Positions 41,878 to 50,487 of a stretch of DNA of 64,000 nt are shown here, in pieces. Under the pieces are notes generated by a model. It did not search any database, was not told the DNA's origin, and saw nothing but the letters and a program-made list of their open reading frames with translations. Each line of letters begins with the position of its first letter. Position 1 is the stretch's first letter. The translations under genes were made by a program, and so were the position numbers. This stretch comes from Chromatiaceae bacterium (lineage in GTDB: Bacteria; Pseudomonadota; Gammaproteobacteria; Chromatiales; Chromatiaceae): NCBI GenBank assembly GCA_024235215.1, contig JACKMU010000002.1, positions 558,001 through 622,000 on the forward strand, read 5' to 3'.

Positions 41878-42837
41878 TTGATCCGGAAGAGCGACTTCAA
41901 ACCCGCCTGGTGGCTACCGGGCCCGCACCTGCAGACCATCTGGCCGCTCTTTTTCCGACCGCGACCACAGCTGCATTTGCGTGCTGAGCGTGTCGAACTT
42001 GCAGACGGTGACTTCCTCGACATCAACTGGTTGGATAGCTCTCCAACCCACCCGTTGGTGCTGATCCTGCACGGGCTGGAAGGCTCCATCGAGTCTCACT
42101 ATGCAGCCGGGCTGCTCGGTACACTGGCGAAACAGAATTTCAACGCGGTCTTCATGCACTTTCGGGGCTGCAGCGGCCATCCGAACCGTCTGGCGCGTGG
42201 CTACCACTCCGGCGAAACCGGAGACCTCTCCACCATCGTGGAACATATCGAGACGCGCAGCGGTACTGGGGTAAGCGCCATCATCGGATACTCTCTCGGC
42301 GGTAATGTACTGCTGAAGTGGCTGGGGGAGCATCGAGAGAATCCGGCGTTGCAAAAGGCAGTTGCCGTCTCGGTCCCTTTTCGGCTCGATCAGTGTGCAG
42401 ACCGACTCGACCACGGATTATCCAGGCTGTACCGTGACTATCTGCTGCGAAAAATGCGTAGTTCCTATCGTCGCAAATTCGCGCTGATAGAATCTCCGCT
42501 CCAGGTGGATGTGGCACAGCTGAAAACCTTTCGTGATTTCGATGATAAAGTCACCGCACCGCTGCATGGTTTCAGTGGTGTCGAGCAATACTACACGGAG
42601 TCCAGTTCACGCCAGTATCTAGGTCGGATTCGTACCAACACCCTACTGCTGCACGCGCACGATGATCCCTTCATGCTACCGGCGACGATACCGACTGCAG
42701 AGGAGCTCTCCGTCGCAGTCACGCTGGAGCTGTCGGACCATGGCGGGCATGTCGGATTCGTCAGTGGCACCCTGCCCTGGCGCGCATGTTACTGGCTGGA
42801 CAGAAGGATTCTCAATTTCATCGCGGACGTGCGTTGA
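41878..42837 (+). CDS. alpha/beta hydrolase, YheT type
   Basis: 319 aa. PAWWLPGPHLQTIWPLFFR at the start and LELSDHGGHVGF near the end are typical of YheT/ABHD1-3 hydrolases. Nucleophile elbow GYSLGGNVLLKW, acid Asp in HAHDDPF, His in DHGGHVGF form the triad. Substrate is not known; related proteins are lipases or esterases. The start codon is TTG; AGGAG precedes it by ten bases. It lies three bases past the ABC exporter stop, so they are co-transcribed. Confidence 0.88.
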   Translation: MIRKSDFKPAWWLPGPHLQTIWPLFFRPRPQLHLRAERVELADGDFLDINWLDSSPTHPLVLILHGLEGSIESHYAAGLLGTLAKQNFNAVFMHFRGCSGHPNRLARGYHSGETGDLSTIVEHIETRSGTGVSAIIGYSLGGNVLLKWLGEHRENPALQKAVAVSVPFRLDQCADRLDHGLSRLYRDYLLRKMRSSYRRKFALIESPLQVDVAQLKTFRDFDDKVTAPLHGFSGVEQYYTESSSRQYLGRIRTNTLLLHAHDDPFMLPATIPTAEELSVAVTLELSDHGGHVGFVSGTLPWRACYWLDRRILNFIADVR

Positions 42838-42846
42838 ACATTGTAG

Positions 42847-43140
42847 CTAATGCCGTGGTGGCTTGCCGATATAAACCACCTTTACGCGAACTTCCACCAA
42901 CAACGCCGCGATGGCCGCGATCGCGGTAAGCACCGGCGCCATGATGGTGAACAAACCAACCACTGCGATAGCGGTGGTCAGTGAACTCTCGAGTAACACA
43001 CCTCCACTCGGCTTCACAATCACCAGGCGGCGCACATTTCCTTGCGCCAGCAATCGTTCGACGAAACCGGCCAAATGACGTCCACCCACTGAAAATTCTT
43101 CTTTCCAGTTCGACTCTTCTCTTCTTCCTGACTTTGGCAT
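42847..43140 (-). CDS. DUF4342 domain protein
   Basis: 97 aa. KEEFSVGGRHLAGFVERLLAQ-GNVRRLVIVKP followed by a hydrophobic hairpin (AIAVVGLFTIMAPVLTAIAAIAALL) matches DUF4342, small membrane-associated proteins of unknown function. The longest frame reaches 43227 and would overlap the UspA gene; the ATG at 43140 gives the normal length, though without a clear Shine-Dalgarno. It lies 25 bp behind the tandem UspA gene on the same strand, hinting at a shared stress role. Confidence 0.8.
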   Translation of the reverse strand: MPKSGRREESNWKEEFSVGGRHLAGFVERLLAQGNVRRLVIVKPSGGVLLESSLTTAIAVVGLFTIMAPVLTAIAAIAALLVEVRVKVVYIGKPPRH

Positions 43141-43165
43141 TATCGTGTCGTAGCGAAGAAGTGGT

Positions 43166-44050
43166 TCATCCACTCTCTGTGCCAATACAGCGAATGACCA
43201 ATACAGGTTCCTCAGTACACTGGACAACCTTATTGGTCACGCTCCCAAGCATCCAGCGTCCAATGCCGTGTCTTCCGTGGGTACACATAGCGGTCATGCT
43301 GTTGGGAGTTGCCATTGCGAAATCGATGATCTGCTCTGCTGCGTGGCCACGAAAAATTCTGCTGGAAATTCTTTTGCTTCCCTTCTCTCTGAGTTCCTCT
43401 AATTTTGCCTGGATATAACGCTCCGCTGAATCATGCACGATTTGGGAAACGTCATGCATCCTGACGGATGATCCGGGAAAATTGGGGTTGTAGGAGCGTA
43501 TCAGAATCATCTCCAAGTCCAGTGCTTCACAGAATGCCAACGCATGCGGCAGAACAGATTCTGCAAGCTTGGAGCCATCCAATGGCACAATCATCCGCTC
43601 AAACTCAACCAGCCCTCCCTCGATCTCCATCGCACGAACCGGAATCACCAGAATCGGTGTTCTGGTAGCTTGCACGACTTTACTGGTCACACTTCCAAGC
43701 AGCAGCCTCTGCACCCCCGAGTAACCATGACTCGACATCAGGATAAGTGTCTTTTCATGCAGCTCCGCTTGCTCTATGATTCTGTCAGCCGGCTGGCCGA
43801 TCTGCACACTGCTGGATAGTTGCTCTTTCCTGACACTGCTGGAAAGTATCTGCAACCTCTCTTTCAAATAGTATTCACCATCACTCAATGCCTGAGATTT
43901 GATCTTTGCAGGAATCTCGGCCATCGGTATGGAAATTACAAAAATCAGTTCGATACCACATCCGAATGCGTTGGCGAGCAGTACCGCAATCGGCAACACA
44001 CTCTCCGACAGGGACGATCCATCAAGCGGTATTAAAATTCGTTTGTACAT
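43166..44050 (-). CDS. tandem universal stress protein (two UspA domains)
   Basis: 294 aa with two UspA domains (about 1-145 and 150-292). Each has the beta1 motif (RILIPLDGSSLSESVL; RMIVPLDGSKLAESVL) and the ATP-type loop G-x2-G-x9-G-S/T (first: SHGYSGVQRLLLGSVTSKV; second: THGRHGIGRWMLGSVTNKV), so nucleotide binding is likely. It lies between an NhaD-type antiporter and a DUF4342 gene on the same strand, suggesting an ion or pH stress module. Confidence 0.92.
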   Translation of the reverse strand: MYKRILIPLDGSSLSESVLPIAVLLANAFGCGIELIFVISIPMAEIPAKIKSQALSDGEYYLKERLQILSSSVRKEQLSSSVQIGQPADRIIEQAELHEKTLILMSSHGYSGVQRLLLGSVTSKVVQATRTPILVIPVRAMEIEGGLVEFERMIVPLDGSKLAESVLPHALAFCEALDLEMILIRSYNPNFPGSSVRMHDVSQIVHDSAERYIQAKLEELREKGSKRISSRIFRGHAAEQIIDFAMATPNSMTAMCTHGRHGIGRWMLGSVTNKVVQCTEEPVLVIRCIGTESG

Positions 44051-44138
44051 GTTCTCTCATCACCTCTGTCTGGGCCTGCAATCAGTGGCTCGGCACGGTA
44101 ACTCCAGATTACCATTAGAGTCACCGCTTATCCTTATC

Positions 44139-45494
44139 CTACAAGCTGGCAAATGGGAGCACCCAGATGAGCAAACCGAATATAAAGCAGATTGCACTGG
44201 CAGCGAGCGTGAAGCTGACGCTCCATTTCAGAAACTCCTTGATGGGGATTTTGCGCTGCTCTTCCCTCTCCACGATATTCAATGCCACAAACAGCGCAGG
44301 CGCACCAGCAATCGTCAAATTGCTGCCTAGCGTGCCAGACCACACCAGCATCCAGTAGAGCGGCCAGGCTTCGACACCCTGCGCACCCAAGTCGCGAATC
44401 ATATAGAGAAATGTCAATATGTAGGCATCGTGCTCGACAAGACCGACGATGGGTATGGTGACCCAGTAAAGGAGCGAAGCCCCCGCAATGATATTCTCCT
44501 GAAACAACGGAGCGAGATAGTTTGCCAGCAGCTGCAGCAAGTGGGTTTTTTCGAATCCCCCAACCAGTGCAAACAAGCCTATGTAAAAAAAAATCGCGCG
44601 CCAATCCAACTCCTGCAAAATCTCTTCAAACTCTGGTTTCTTCAACCTGTGCCCCATCCCCTCAATCACCAGGATCAGCAGCATGGCACCGGTCAATGCA
44701 ATGAAACCGAGCTGAAATCCCAGGTGTTCCCGGAGTGCCATTGCCATAATCGTTGCGAAGAAACCGGTGACCACTATCGTTGCAAAGCGTTTGTCGGGAA
44801 TCGACGCATCCAACGGGGATTCATCCGTTGAGGCACCCCCCCCCTGATGCTGTCCAGATTCGTTTGCTGGCATGCTCTTGAAGCCAAAAAAATACATGAA
44901 CAGCAAGGTCAAAACGAAGGTCGCCATCAAAATGGGGAACGAGGAAGGGCGGCCATCCTGCCAGATGAACTCCATAAACTCTATACCAGAGACACTATGC
45001 AGCATCTGCGGTGGCAGATCTCCGAGCAGAAGCGCGGTACCCATAAAATTGGAACTGAATCCGATCATCAGAATGACCGGGGCCAGAGGAAGATTCAGAT
45101 GCCGAACGATAGGAATGGCAACCGGGGCCATCATCAGAATGACAACCACGTTGTCCACAACCAGCGAGATGATGCCGGACAACATGGAGAGAATTATGAT
45201 CAGCAGTGCGCCATTGCCTCCCGACACCACCAGCGCTTTGGCCGAGAGCCACTCCGGGATTCCCGTTTTACCCAGATACCCGGCAATGATCCAGATACTC
45301 ACCAGAATCGCCATGACATTCCAGTCAACCGCATTGAACGCTTCCGACTCGGTCATGGTACCGAGCCACACCATCGCCAGAACACCTAGTACCGCGGCAA
45401 CTGAACTGTCAATAAATCCAACAACCACAGTCAGTATCGTTACCGCGAAGATGATCACTGTCATCCAGAAGGTAAAATCCGTTATTTCTGCCAC
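44139..45494 (-). CDS. NhaD-type Na+/H+ antiporter (ion transporter superfamily)
   Basis: 451 aa, about 11 membrane helices, GTG start. Motifs such as SLVVDNVVVILMMAPVAIP, SSNFMGTALLLGDLPPQML and WSGTLGSNLTIAGAPALF are typical of NhaD/ArsB members of the IT superfamily. NhaD exports Na+ or Li+ for protons. The call could also be a related anion carrier. A polar linker around residues 215-235 divides the two halves. It is upstream of the UspA gene. Confidence 0.82.
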   Translation of the reverse strand: MAEITDFTFWMTVIIFAVTILTVVVGFIDSSVAAVLGVLAMVWLGTMTESEAFNAVDWNVMAILVSIWIIAGYLGKTGIPEWLSAKALVVSGGNGALLIIILSMLSGIISLVVDNVVVILMMAPVAIPIVRHLNLPLAPVILMIGFSSNFMGTALLLGDLPPQMLHSVSGIEFMEFIWQDGRPSSFPILMATFVLTLLFMYFFGFKSMPANESGQHQGGGASTDESPLDASIPDKRFATIVVTGFFATIMAMALREHLGFQLGFIALTGAMLLILVIEGMGHRLKKPEFEEILQELDWRAIFFYIGLFALVGGFEKTHLLQLLANYLAPLFQENIIAGASLLYWVTIPIVGLVEHDAYILTFLYMIRDLGAQGVEAWPLYWMLVWSGTLGSNLTIAGAPALFVALNIVEREEQRKIPIKEFLKWSVSFTLAASAICFIFGLLIWVLPFASL

Positions 45495-45858
45495 CTGCTA
45501 TGCACTCCCCCTAAGTTGCAACCGTGCCATGCTGACCAAACTGTTCATCACGAACCAAGCTTGACGCCTGGGCGCTATAGCACTTTCGGAAACTCCTTTG
45601 CGATCTTATTCGATCGTGAACAACAGTTATATACCGTACCGAACAACCCAAATTGTTATCCATCTCGAAAGACCCTCTCTCTGCGAGTCAGTTCCCGGGG
45701 AAAATTTCCCATCTGAATATTTTAACCGGGATACACAACCAAAATGCAGTACGCCGAGCGTTCCGGTGGGTACCCTATCAGATCATCAAACTTGCGTGGT
45801 CGCAAAGCTGAGATCGGCAGGGTAGCGGCCCAGAAGCGTGGACAAATTTACGCCACCT
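45495..45858. other. 364-bp intergenic region
   Basis: Between the NhaD-type gene and the DNA glycosylase gene, both on the minus strand. No supported gene, no strong hairpin. One GAATATTTT half of the type found in the inverted repeat at 61875-61911 occurs near 45714, without partner. Confidence 0.4.
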
Positions 45859-46401
45859 TTACTGCGCTTCACTTCTCACCTGACCTCTCACTATTGTTTT
45901 CCAGTGGATCAGCTTCTGCGCGAAACTCAGGCCTGCATTGGCCGGACTGGTCGAAGGCAGACGTACTCTGGGAATCACCGCAGCAGCACCACGGAGTGAT
46001 GGAACCACATAACGTTCGAAACTCTTCTCAGCCATCGCCCCATTAAAATAGACTGTCTCTATCTGTGGGTGAGCCGCGAAAAAAACCGGAAATTCGTTGG
46101 CAATAATTGATGATTCAACGATATCCGAATCCAGACTGGTGCTTCTGCTGCAGGTTTTCAACACATCCCACAACGCAATTTTCTGCTCGACCAGTCGTGT
46201 GCATCGCTGCTGATATGGAAGGTCGGCAGCGATACCAAACAGCGCCTGGATGATTTGCCAATAGGCGTTGCGCGGATGTGCATAATATTGGCCTGCGCGA
46301 AGCGACGCCTTTCCTGGCATAGAACCAAGTATCAGCAGGCGCGCATCCGCGGCGGAGAGAGGATCGAAACTGTGCACCCTGTGGGATGTTTCAGGAAGCA
46401 T
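45859..46401 (-). CDS. uracil-DNA glycosylase superfamily protein, hypoxanthine-DNA glycosylase type
   Basis: 180 aa. LLILGSMPGKASLRAGQYYAHPRNAYW and RLPSTSPANAG match the deoxyinosine/hypoxanthine-DNA glycosylase branch (UDG family 6). That branch removes hypoxanthine from deaminated adenine sites. Asn in PRNAYW and the STSPANA loop are the expected active-site parts. It is upstream of, and on the same strand as, pnp but separated by 100 bp with a strong terminator for pnp. Confidence 0.83.
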   Translation of the reverse strand: MLPETSHRVHSFDPLSAADARLLILGSMPGKASLRAGQYYAHPRNAYWQIIQALFGIAADLPYQQRCTRLVEQKIALWDVLKTCSRSTSLDSDIVESSIIANEFPVFFAAHPQIETVYFNGAMAEKSFERYVVPSLRGAAAVIPRVRLPSTSPANAGLSFAQKLIHWKTIVRGQVRSEAQ

Positions 46402-46454
46402 TCTCCCAATTTCCTCTGTTGACTGCTCCAGTCTGACAGTAAGAGGCTGAAATG

Positions 46455-46478
46455 AAAAAGGAGGCCGAAGCCCCCTTT
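46455..46478 (-). terminator. terminator of pnp
   Basis: GGGGGC-TTCG-GCCTCC on the minus strand, a six-bp stem closed by the very stable UUCG tetraloop and followed by TTTTTC. It lies 24 bp behind the pnp stop. Confidence 0.9.
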
Positions 46479-46501
46479 CTGTTCAATCAGCGCCAGCAGC
46501 A

Positions 46502-48598
46502 TCAATCCTTATCGGCTTCAACCGCCTTCATGCTCAGGCGCACCCGGCCCTGCTTGTCGACTTCCAGCACTTTGACCTTGACCGTATCCCCTTCAGAGAG
46601 CTTGTCGCTCACCTTCTCGACCCGCTCTTCGCAGATCTGCGAAATGTGAACCAGTCCGTCCCGACCTGGGAGAATGGTGACAAATGCGCCAAAGTCCATC
46701 AGTCGTGCCACCTTGCCTTCGTAGACCGCACCCACCTCAACATCGGCAGTGATCAATTGGATGCGCTTTCTGGCATCCTCACCGGCTGCTCTATCTACCG
46801 AAAAGATCTTGATCATGCCATCATCGGTCACATCGATCGTCGCACCGGTCTCTTCGGTGATAGCGCGGATCGTGGTACCACCCTTGCCAATCACGTCACG
46901 AATCTTATCCGGGTCTATTTTGAATGAGATGATGCGTGGCGCATGTTCCGACATCTCCTTGCGCGGCGTCGAGATCACCTTGTTCATCTCTTCCAGGATG
47001 TGGAGGCGCCCGACTTTCGCCTGTTCCAGCGCGGTCTCCATGATCTCGCGGGTTATACCATCGATCTTGATGTCCATCTGTAGTGCGTTGACACCATTTG
47101 CAGTGCCAGCTACCTTGAAATCCATGTCACCCAGATGATCCTCGTCACCCAGTATATCGGTCAGCACCGCGAACTGGTCGCCTTCCTTGATCAGCCCCAT
47201 TGCCACACCTGCGACCGGTGAAGTAATCGGCACACCGGCATCCATCAACGACAGACTGGTTCCGCATACGGATGCCATCGATGATGATCCATTCGACTCG
47301 GTAATCTCCGATACAACCCGGATGGAGTAGGGAAACTCAGTCGGACCCGGCATACACGCCAGTACGCCCCGCTTGGCCAGACGGCCATGCCCGATCTCTC
47401 TCCGTTTCGGGCTGCCTACACGGCCGATTTCATTGACGCAAAAAGGTGGAAAATTATAGTGCAACATGAAACTTTCGCGATAACTTCCCTCCAGCGCGTC
47501 GATGATTTGCGCATCGCGCTCGGTCCCCAGTGTGGTGACCACCAACGCCTGGGTCTCGCCGCGGGTAAACAGTGCCGAGCCGTGCGTACGCGGTAGCACG
47601 CCGGTGCGCACGGTGATTGGCCGCACCGTTTTGGTATCACGACCATCGATGCGCGGTTTGCCCGCCAGAATCCTGCCGCGCACCACCCGCTTTTTCAACA
47701 TCTCGATCGCAGCAGAAACAGCTTCCTCAGACCACTTTGATTCAGCACCGCGACACAGTGCTGTAACCGTTTCCGCCTTGATCACATCGATGCGGGCATA
47801 GCGCTCCATTTTGTCCGCGATGGTGTAAGCCTCACTCAGACTCTCGCCCGCCGTGGTATTGACCGCGTTGATGAGATCCTGGTCCGGTACCGGTGGTTCA
47901 AATGCCATTACCGGCCTACCCACCTCGGCCGCCAGCTCCCTGATCGCTTTGATGGCCACTTGCATCCGCTCATGCCCGAAGAGTACCGCGCCGAGCATCA
48001 CCTCCTCCGATAGCCCTCTGGCTTCGGATTCCACCATCAGCACAGCCCTCTCCGTGCCCGCCACGACCAGATCGAGATCGGTATGCTCACTCAAGCCACT
48101 GCCAGGTGCATTGAGCAGATAGGCACCATCTTTGAAGCCGACGCGGGCAGCACCGATGGGACCATTAAACGGCAGACCGGAAATAGCAAGCGCCGCTGAA
48201 GAACCCAACAGTGACGGGATCTCCGGGTCCACGGCGGGGTTGAGCGACATCACGGTGCATATGATCTGCACTTCGTTGGTGAATCCTTTCGGAAACAACG
48301 GCCGGATCGGCCGGTCGATCAGACGCGAGACCAGAATCTCCTTCTCTGAAGGACGACCCTCGCGTCGGAAGAAGCCTCCCGGGATCTTACCGGCTGCATA
48401 GGTTTTCTCCTGGTAATCTACAGTCATCGGGAAGAAGTCACGTTCCTCCACCCCGTATCTGGAGCCCACCACTGTACACTGCACCACGGTACCATCCATG
48501 TCGATCATGATCGCACCGTCCGCCTGACGTGCAATTTCGCCAGTCTCCAGTGTTACCTTATGGTCGCCGTACTGAAACTCTTTCTTTATAAGGGTCAC
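46502..48598 (-). CDS. pnp: polyribonucleotide nucleotidyltransferase
   Basis: 698 aa phosphorolytic 3'-5' exoribonuclease and degradosome partner. Two RNase PH domains (GGFFRREGRPSEKEILVSRLIDRPIRPLF in the first; DILGDEDHLGDMDFKVAGT in the second), then a KH domain (RDVIGKGGTTIRAI) and an S1 domain (GAVYEGKVARLMDFGAFV) at the C-terminus. Complete. It follows rpsO by 29 bp, the classical rpsO-pnp operon. Confidence 0.98.
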   Translation of the reverse strand: MTLIKKEFQYGDHKVTLETGEIARQADGAIMIDMDGTVVQCTVVGSRYGVEERDFFPMTVDYQEKTYAAGKIPGGFFRREGRPSEKEILVSRLIDRPIRPLFPKGFTNEVQIICTVMSLNPAVDPEIPSLLGSSAALAISGLPFNGPIGAARVGFKDGAYLLNAPGSGLSEHTDLDLVVAGTERAVLMVESEARGLSEEVMLGAVLFGHERMQVAIKAIRELAAEVGRPVMAFEPPVPDQDLINAVNTTAGESLSEAYTIADKMERYARIDVIKAETVTALCRGAESKWSEEAVSAAIEMLKKRVVRGRILAGKPRIDGRDTKTVRPITVRTGVLPRTHGSALFTRGETQALVVTTLGTERDAQIIDALEGSYRESFMLHYNFPPFCVNEIGRVGSPKRREIGHGRLAKRGVLACMPGPTEFPYSIRVVSEITESNGSSSMASVCGTSLSLMDAGVPITSPVAGVAMGLIKEGDQFAVLTDILGDEDHLGDMDFKVAGTANGVNALQMDIKIDGITREIMETALEQAKVGRLHILEEMNKVISTPRKEMSEHAPRIISFKIDPDKIRDVIGKGGTTIRAITEETGATIDVTDDGMIKIFSVDRAAGEDARKRIQLITADVEVGAVYEGKVARLMDFGAFVTILPGRDGLVHISQICEERVEKVSDKLSEGDTVKVKVLEVDKQGRVRLSMKAVEADKD

Positions 48599-48627
48599 TC
48601 TGTTCTCCTCATCACTTCTAGCCGTGG

Positions 48628-48897
48628 TTAGCGGCGCAGACCAAGATTGGAAATCAGGGTGCGATATCTCTCCACATCCTTGGATTTCAGATAGTCCAGC
48701 AGCTTGCGGCGGGAGTTGACCATACGCACCAAACCCCGACGTGAGTGATGGTCATGTTTATGTTGAGAGAAGTGTTCGGTGAGCTCGTTGATACGAGCGC
48801 TCAGCAAAGCCACCTGCACCTCGGGAGACCCGGTATCGTTCTCCCCCCTACCATACTTCGCGACGATCTCGCTCTTCTGCTCTGCATTCAATGCCAT
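48628..48897 (-). CDS. rpsO: 30S ribosomal protein S15
   Basis: 89 aa, the usual size. It binds the central domain of 16S rRNA and nucleates platform assembly. DTGSPEVQVALLSARINELTEH and HDHHSRRGL are the rRNA-binding helices. Start chosen at 48897 (MALNAEQK) with GAGGAG upstream; the frame is open a further 15 bp. Operon with pnp. No S15 autoregulatory pseudoknot was identified, though the 48898-49088 leader leaves room. Confidence 0.98.
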   Translation of the reverse strand: MALNAEQKSEIVAKYGRGENDTGSPEVQVALLSARINELTEHFSQHKHDHHSRRGLVRMVNSRRKLLDYLKSKDVERYRTLISNLGLRR

Positions 48898-49088
48898 TGA
48901 TTTTCTCCTCATTGAGAGTGACTGAGAGAGGCCGATCCCCCGACAATGAGTTCAGGAATCACGGCCGTATCGATACCAGAATAGCTGGCATGGCCATCCT
49001 GGATCAGTGGACTGCTGATTATGATGCTTTTACTTGTGACTAGCAAACCGGATAGAGCAGACTGTGCGAGACCCGCTACAAATCGCCT
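48898..49088 (-). other. leader region upstream of rpsO
   Basis: 191 bp between truB and rpsO, with no gene and no clear terminator. The rpsO promoter and any S15-sensing structure would lie here. Confidence 0.4.
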
Positions 49089-49997
49089 TCAGATCAGTCG
49101 TTTCGGCGCCACCCTTCCATCATCGAGAATCTCGCCGACACCGAAAAATTTCCCGTTGTGGTCATGCAGCCGCACCTTACCTTCTGTTGGTGCATTCGGC
49201 ACCTGCACCGGCTGTCCTTGTTTTATATAGAAAGTGCTGTCGGGGTTGAGTCTGACCGCGGGCCAGTTGTCCAGCGCCCGCTCTATGGGTAGCAGCAACG
49301 CCTGTAAAGCCTCCCTGCCCTGTTCGAACGCGCTGTTCAACGCTTCCATGTTTACCATATTCTCGCCGCTGAATGGTCCTACACCGGTGCGCCGCAACGC
49401 AGTCACATGGGCACCACAGCCCAGTTGCAGACCGATATCCTCAGCCAGGGTGCGTACATAGGTTCCCTTACTGCAATGTACCTCAAGCTCGAACTCCGGT
49501 GGATCGAACGCCACCAGTTCCAAGCGGTAAATCTGAATTCTTCGCGGTTCGCGCTCAACTTCCACCCCGTCCCGTGCCAGTTTGTACAGGCGTTCCCCTT
49601 TGTGCTTCAGTGCGGAGTACATCGGCGGGATCTGCTGAATATCACCACGAAAGTTGTTCAGTACCTGCCTGATATCCTTTTCACCAACACCTTCGGTCGA
49701 ACGGGCCTCAACCAGGGTCCCCTCCGCATCTCCGGTAGAGGTGATCTCGCCCAGTTTGACCCGCACCCAGTAGCGCTTATCCGCGTCGAGCAGAAAAGCG
49801 GAAATTTTCGTGGCTGAGCCGAAGCAGATGGGTAACAATCCCTCCGCCAACGGGTCGAGACTGCCAGTGTGTCCTGCCTTGCGCGCGAAAAACAGACGCT
49901 TCACCCTTTGCAGCGCAGCATTTGAGGTTTCGCCCAATGGTTTATCCAGCAGAAGAATCCCTTCCACATTGCGTCCTGGATGACTACGCCGCCCCAT
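49089..49997 (-). CDS. truB: tRNA pseudouridine(55) synthase
   Basis: 302 aa, makes pseudouridine 55 in the T loop. Catalytic Asp in AGHTGSLDPLAEGLLPICFG; KLGEITSTGDAEG and a C-terminal PUA-like part are typical. The frame is open to 50066; ATG 49997 with GGAG eight bases ahead gives MGRRSHPGRNVEGILLLDKP, the normal N-terminus. It lies about 80 bp behind rbfA. Confidence 0.96.
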   Translation of the reverse strand: MGRRSHPGRNVEGILLLDKPLGETSNAALQRVKRLFFARKAGHTGSLDPLAEGLLPICFGSATKISAFLLDADKRYWVRVKLGEITSTGDAEGTLVEARSTEGVGEKDIRQVLNNFRGDIQQIPPMYSALKHKGERLYKLARDGVEVEREPRRIQIYRLELVAFDPPEFELEVHCSKGTYVRTLAEDIGLQLGCGAHVTALRRTGVGPFSGENMVNMEALNSAFEQGREALQALLLPIERALDNWPAVRLNPDSTFYIKQGQPVQVPNAPTEGKVRLHDHNGKFFGVGEILDDGRVAPKRLI

Positions 49998-50074
49998 CCT
50001 CAGATTCTCCAATAACTCCGGCTGCAGTGACACATGTGACTCAAGTCCTCGTTCACTGCACAGCAACCATTCGC

Positions 50075-50446
50075 CTAGTTCTGGTGATGCTCTGAATCTG
50101 ATTTGACTGCCAGCTCGATCAGACTGGCCAGACGCTCACCCTGCTCTACCGATTCATCATAGACGAAATGCAGCTCCGGCAGCGTACGCAGCTTCATTCT
50201 GCGACCCAGTTCGTGGCGAAAGAAGGGTGCAGCATCGTTCAGCAACCGTGTGGTTTCAGCCATTCCCAGACTGCCCGCCATAGCGGTGAAGTAGATCTTG
50301 GCATGGGAAAAATCACGCACCACCTTGACCGCCTGGATGGTGATCATACCGAGCCGGGGATCATCCAACTCCTCGCGCACCAGGTTGGCAATCTCTCTCT
50401 GTATCTGTGCACCGACCCGGTCGGTACGCTTGAATTCACGCGCCAT
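50075..50446 (-). CDS. rbfA: 30S ribosome-binding factor RbfA
   Basis: 123 aa KH-like assembly factor binding the 5' end region of 16S rRNA during late 30S maturation. RVGAQIQREIANLVREELDDPRLGMITI and HELGRRMKLRTLPELHFVYDES are characteristic. It stands between infB and truB, as in E. coli. Confidence 0.96.
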   Translation of the reverse strand: MAREFKRTDRVGAQIQREIANLVREELDDPRLGMITIQAVKVVRDFSHAKIYFTAMAGSLGMAETTRLLNDAAPFFRHELGRRMKLRTLPELHFVYDESVEQGERLASLIELAVKSDSEHHQN

Positions 50447-50487
50447 CTGTATAGGGATCCCAAAGGCTCAAGGAGTGCAGCGCAAGA

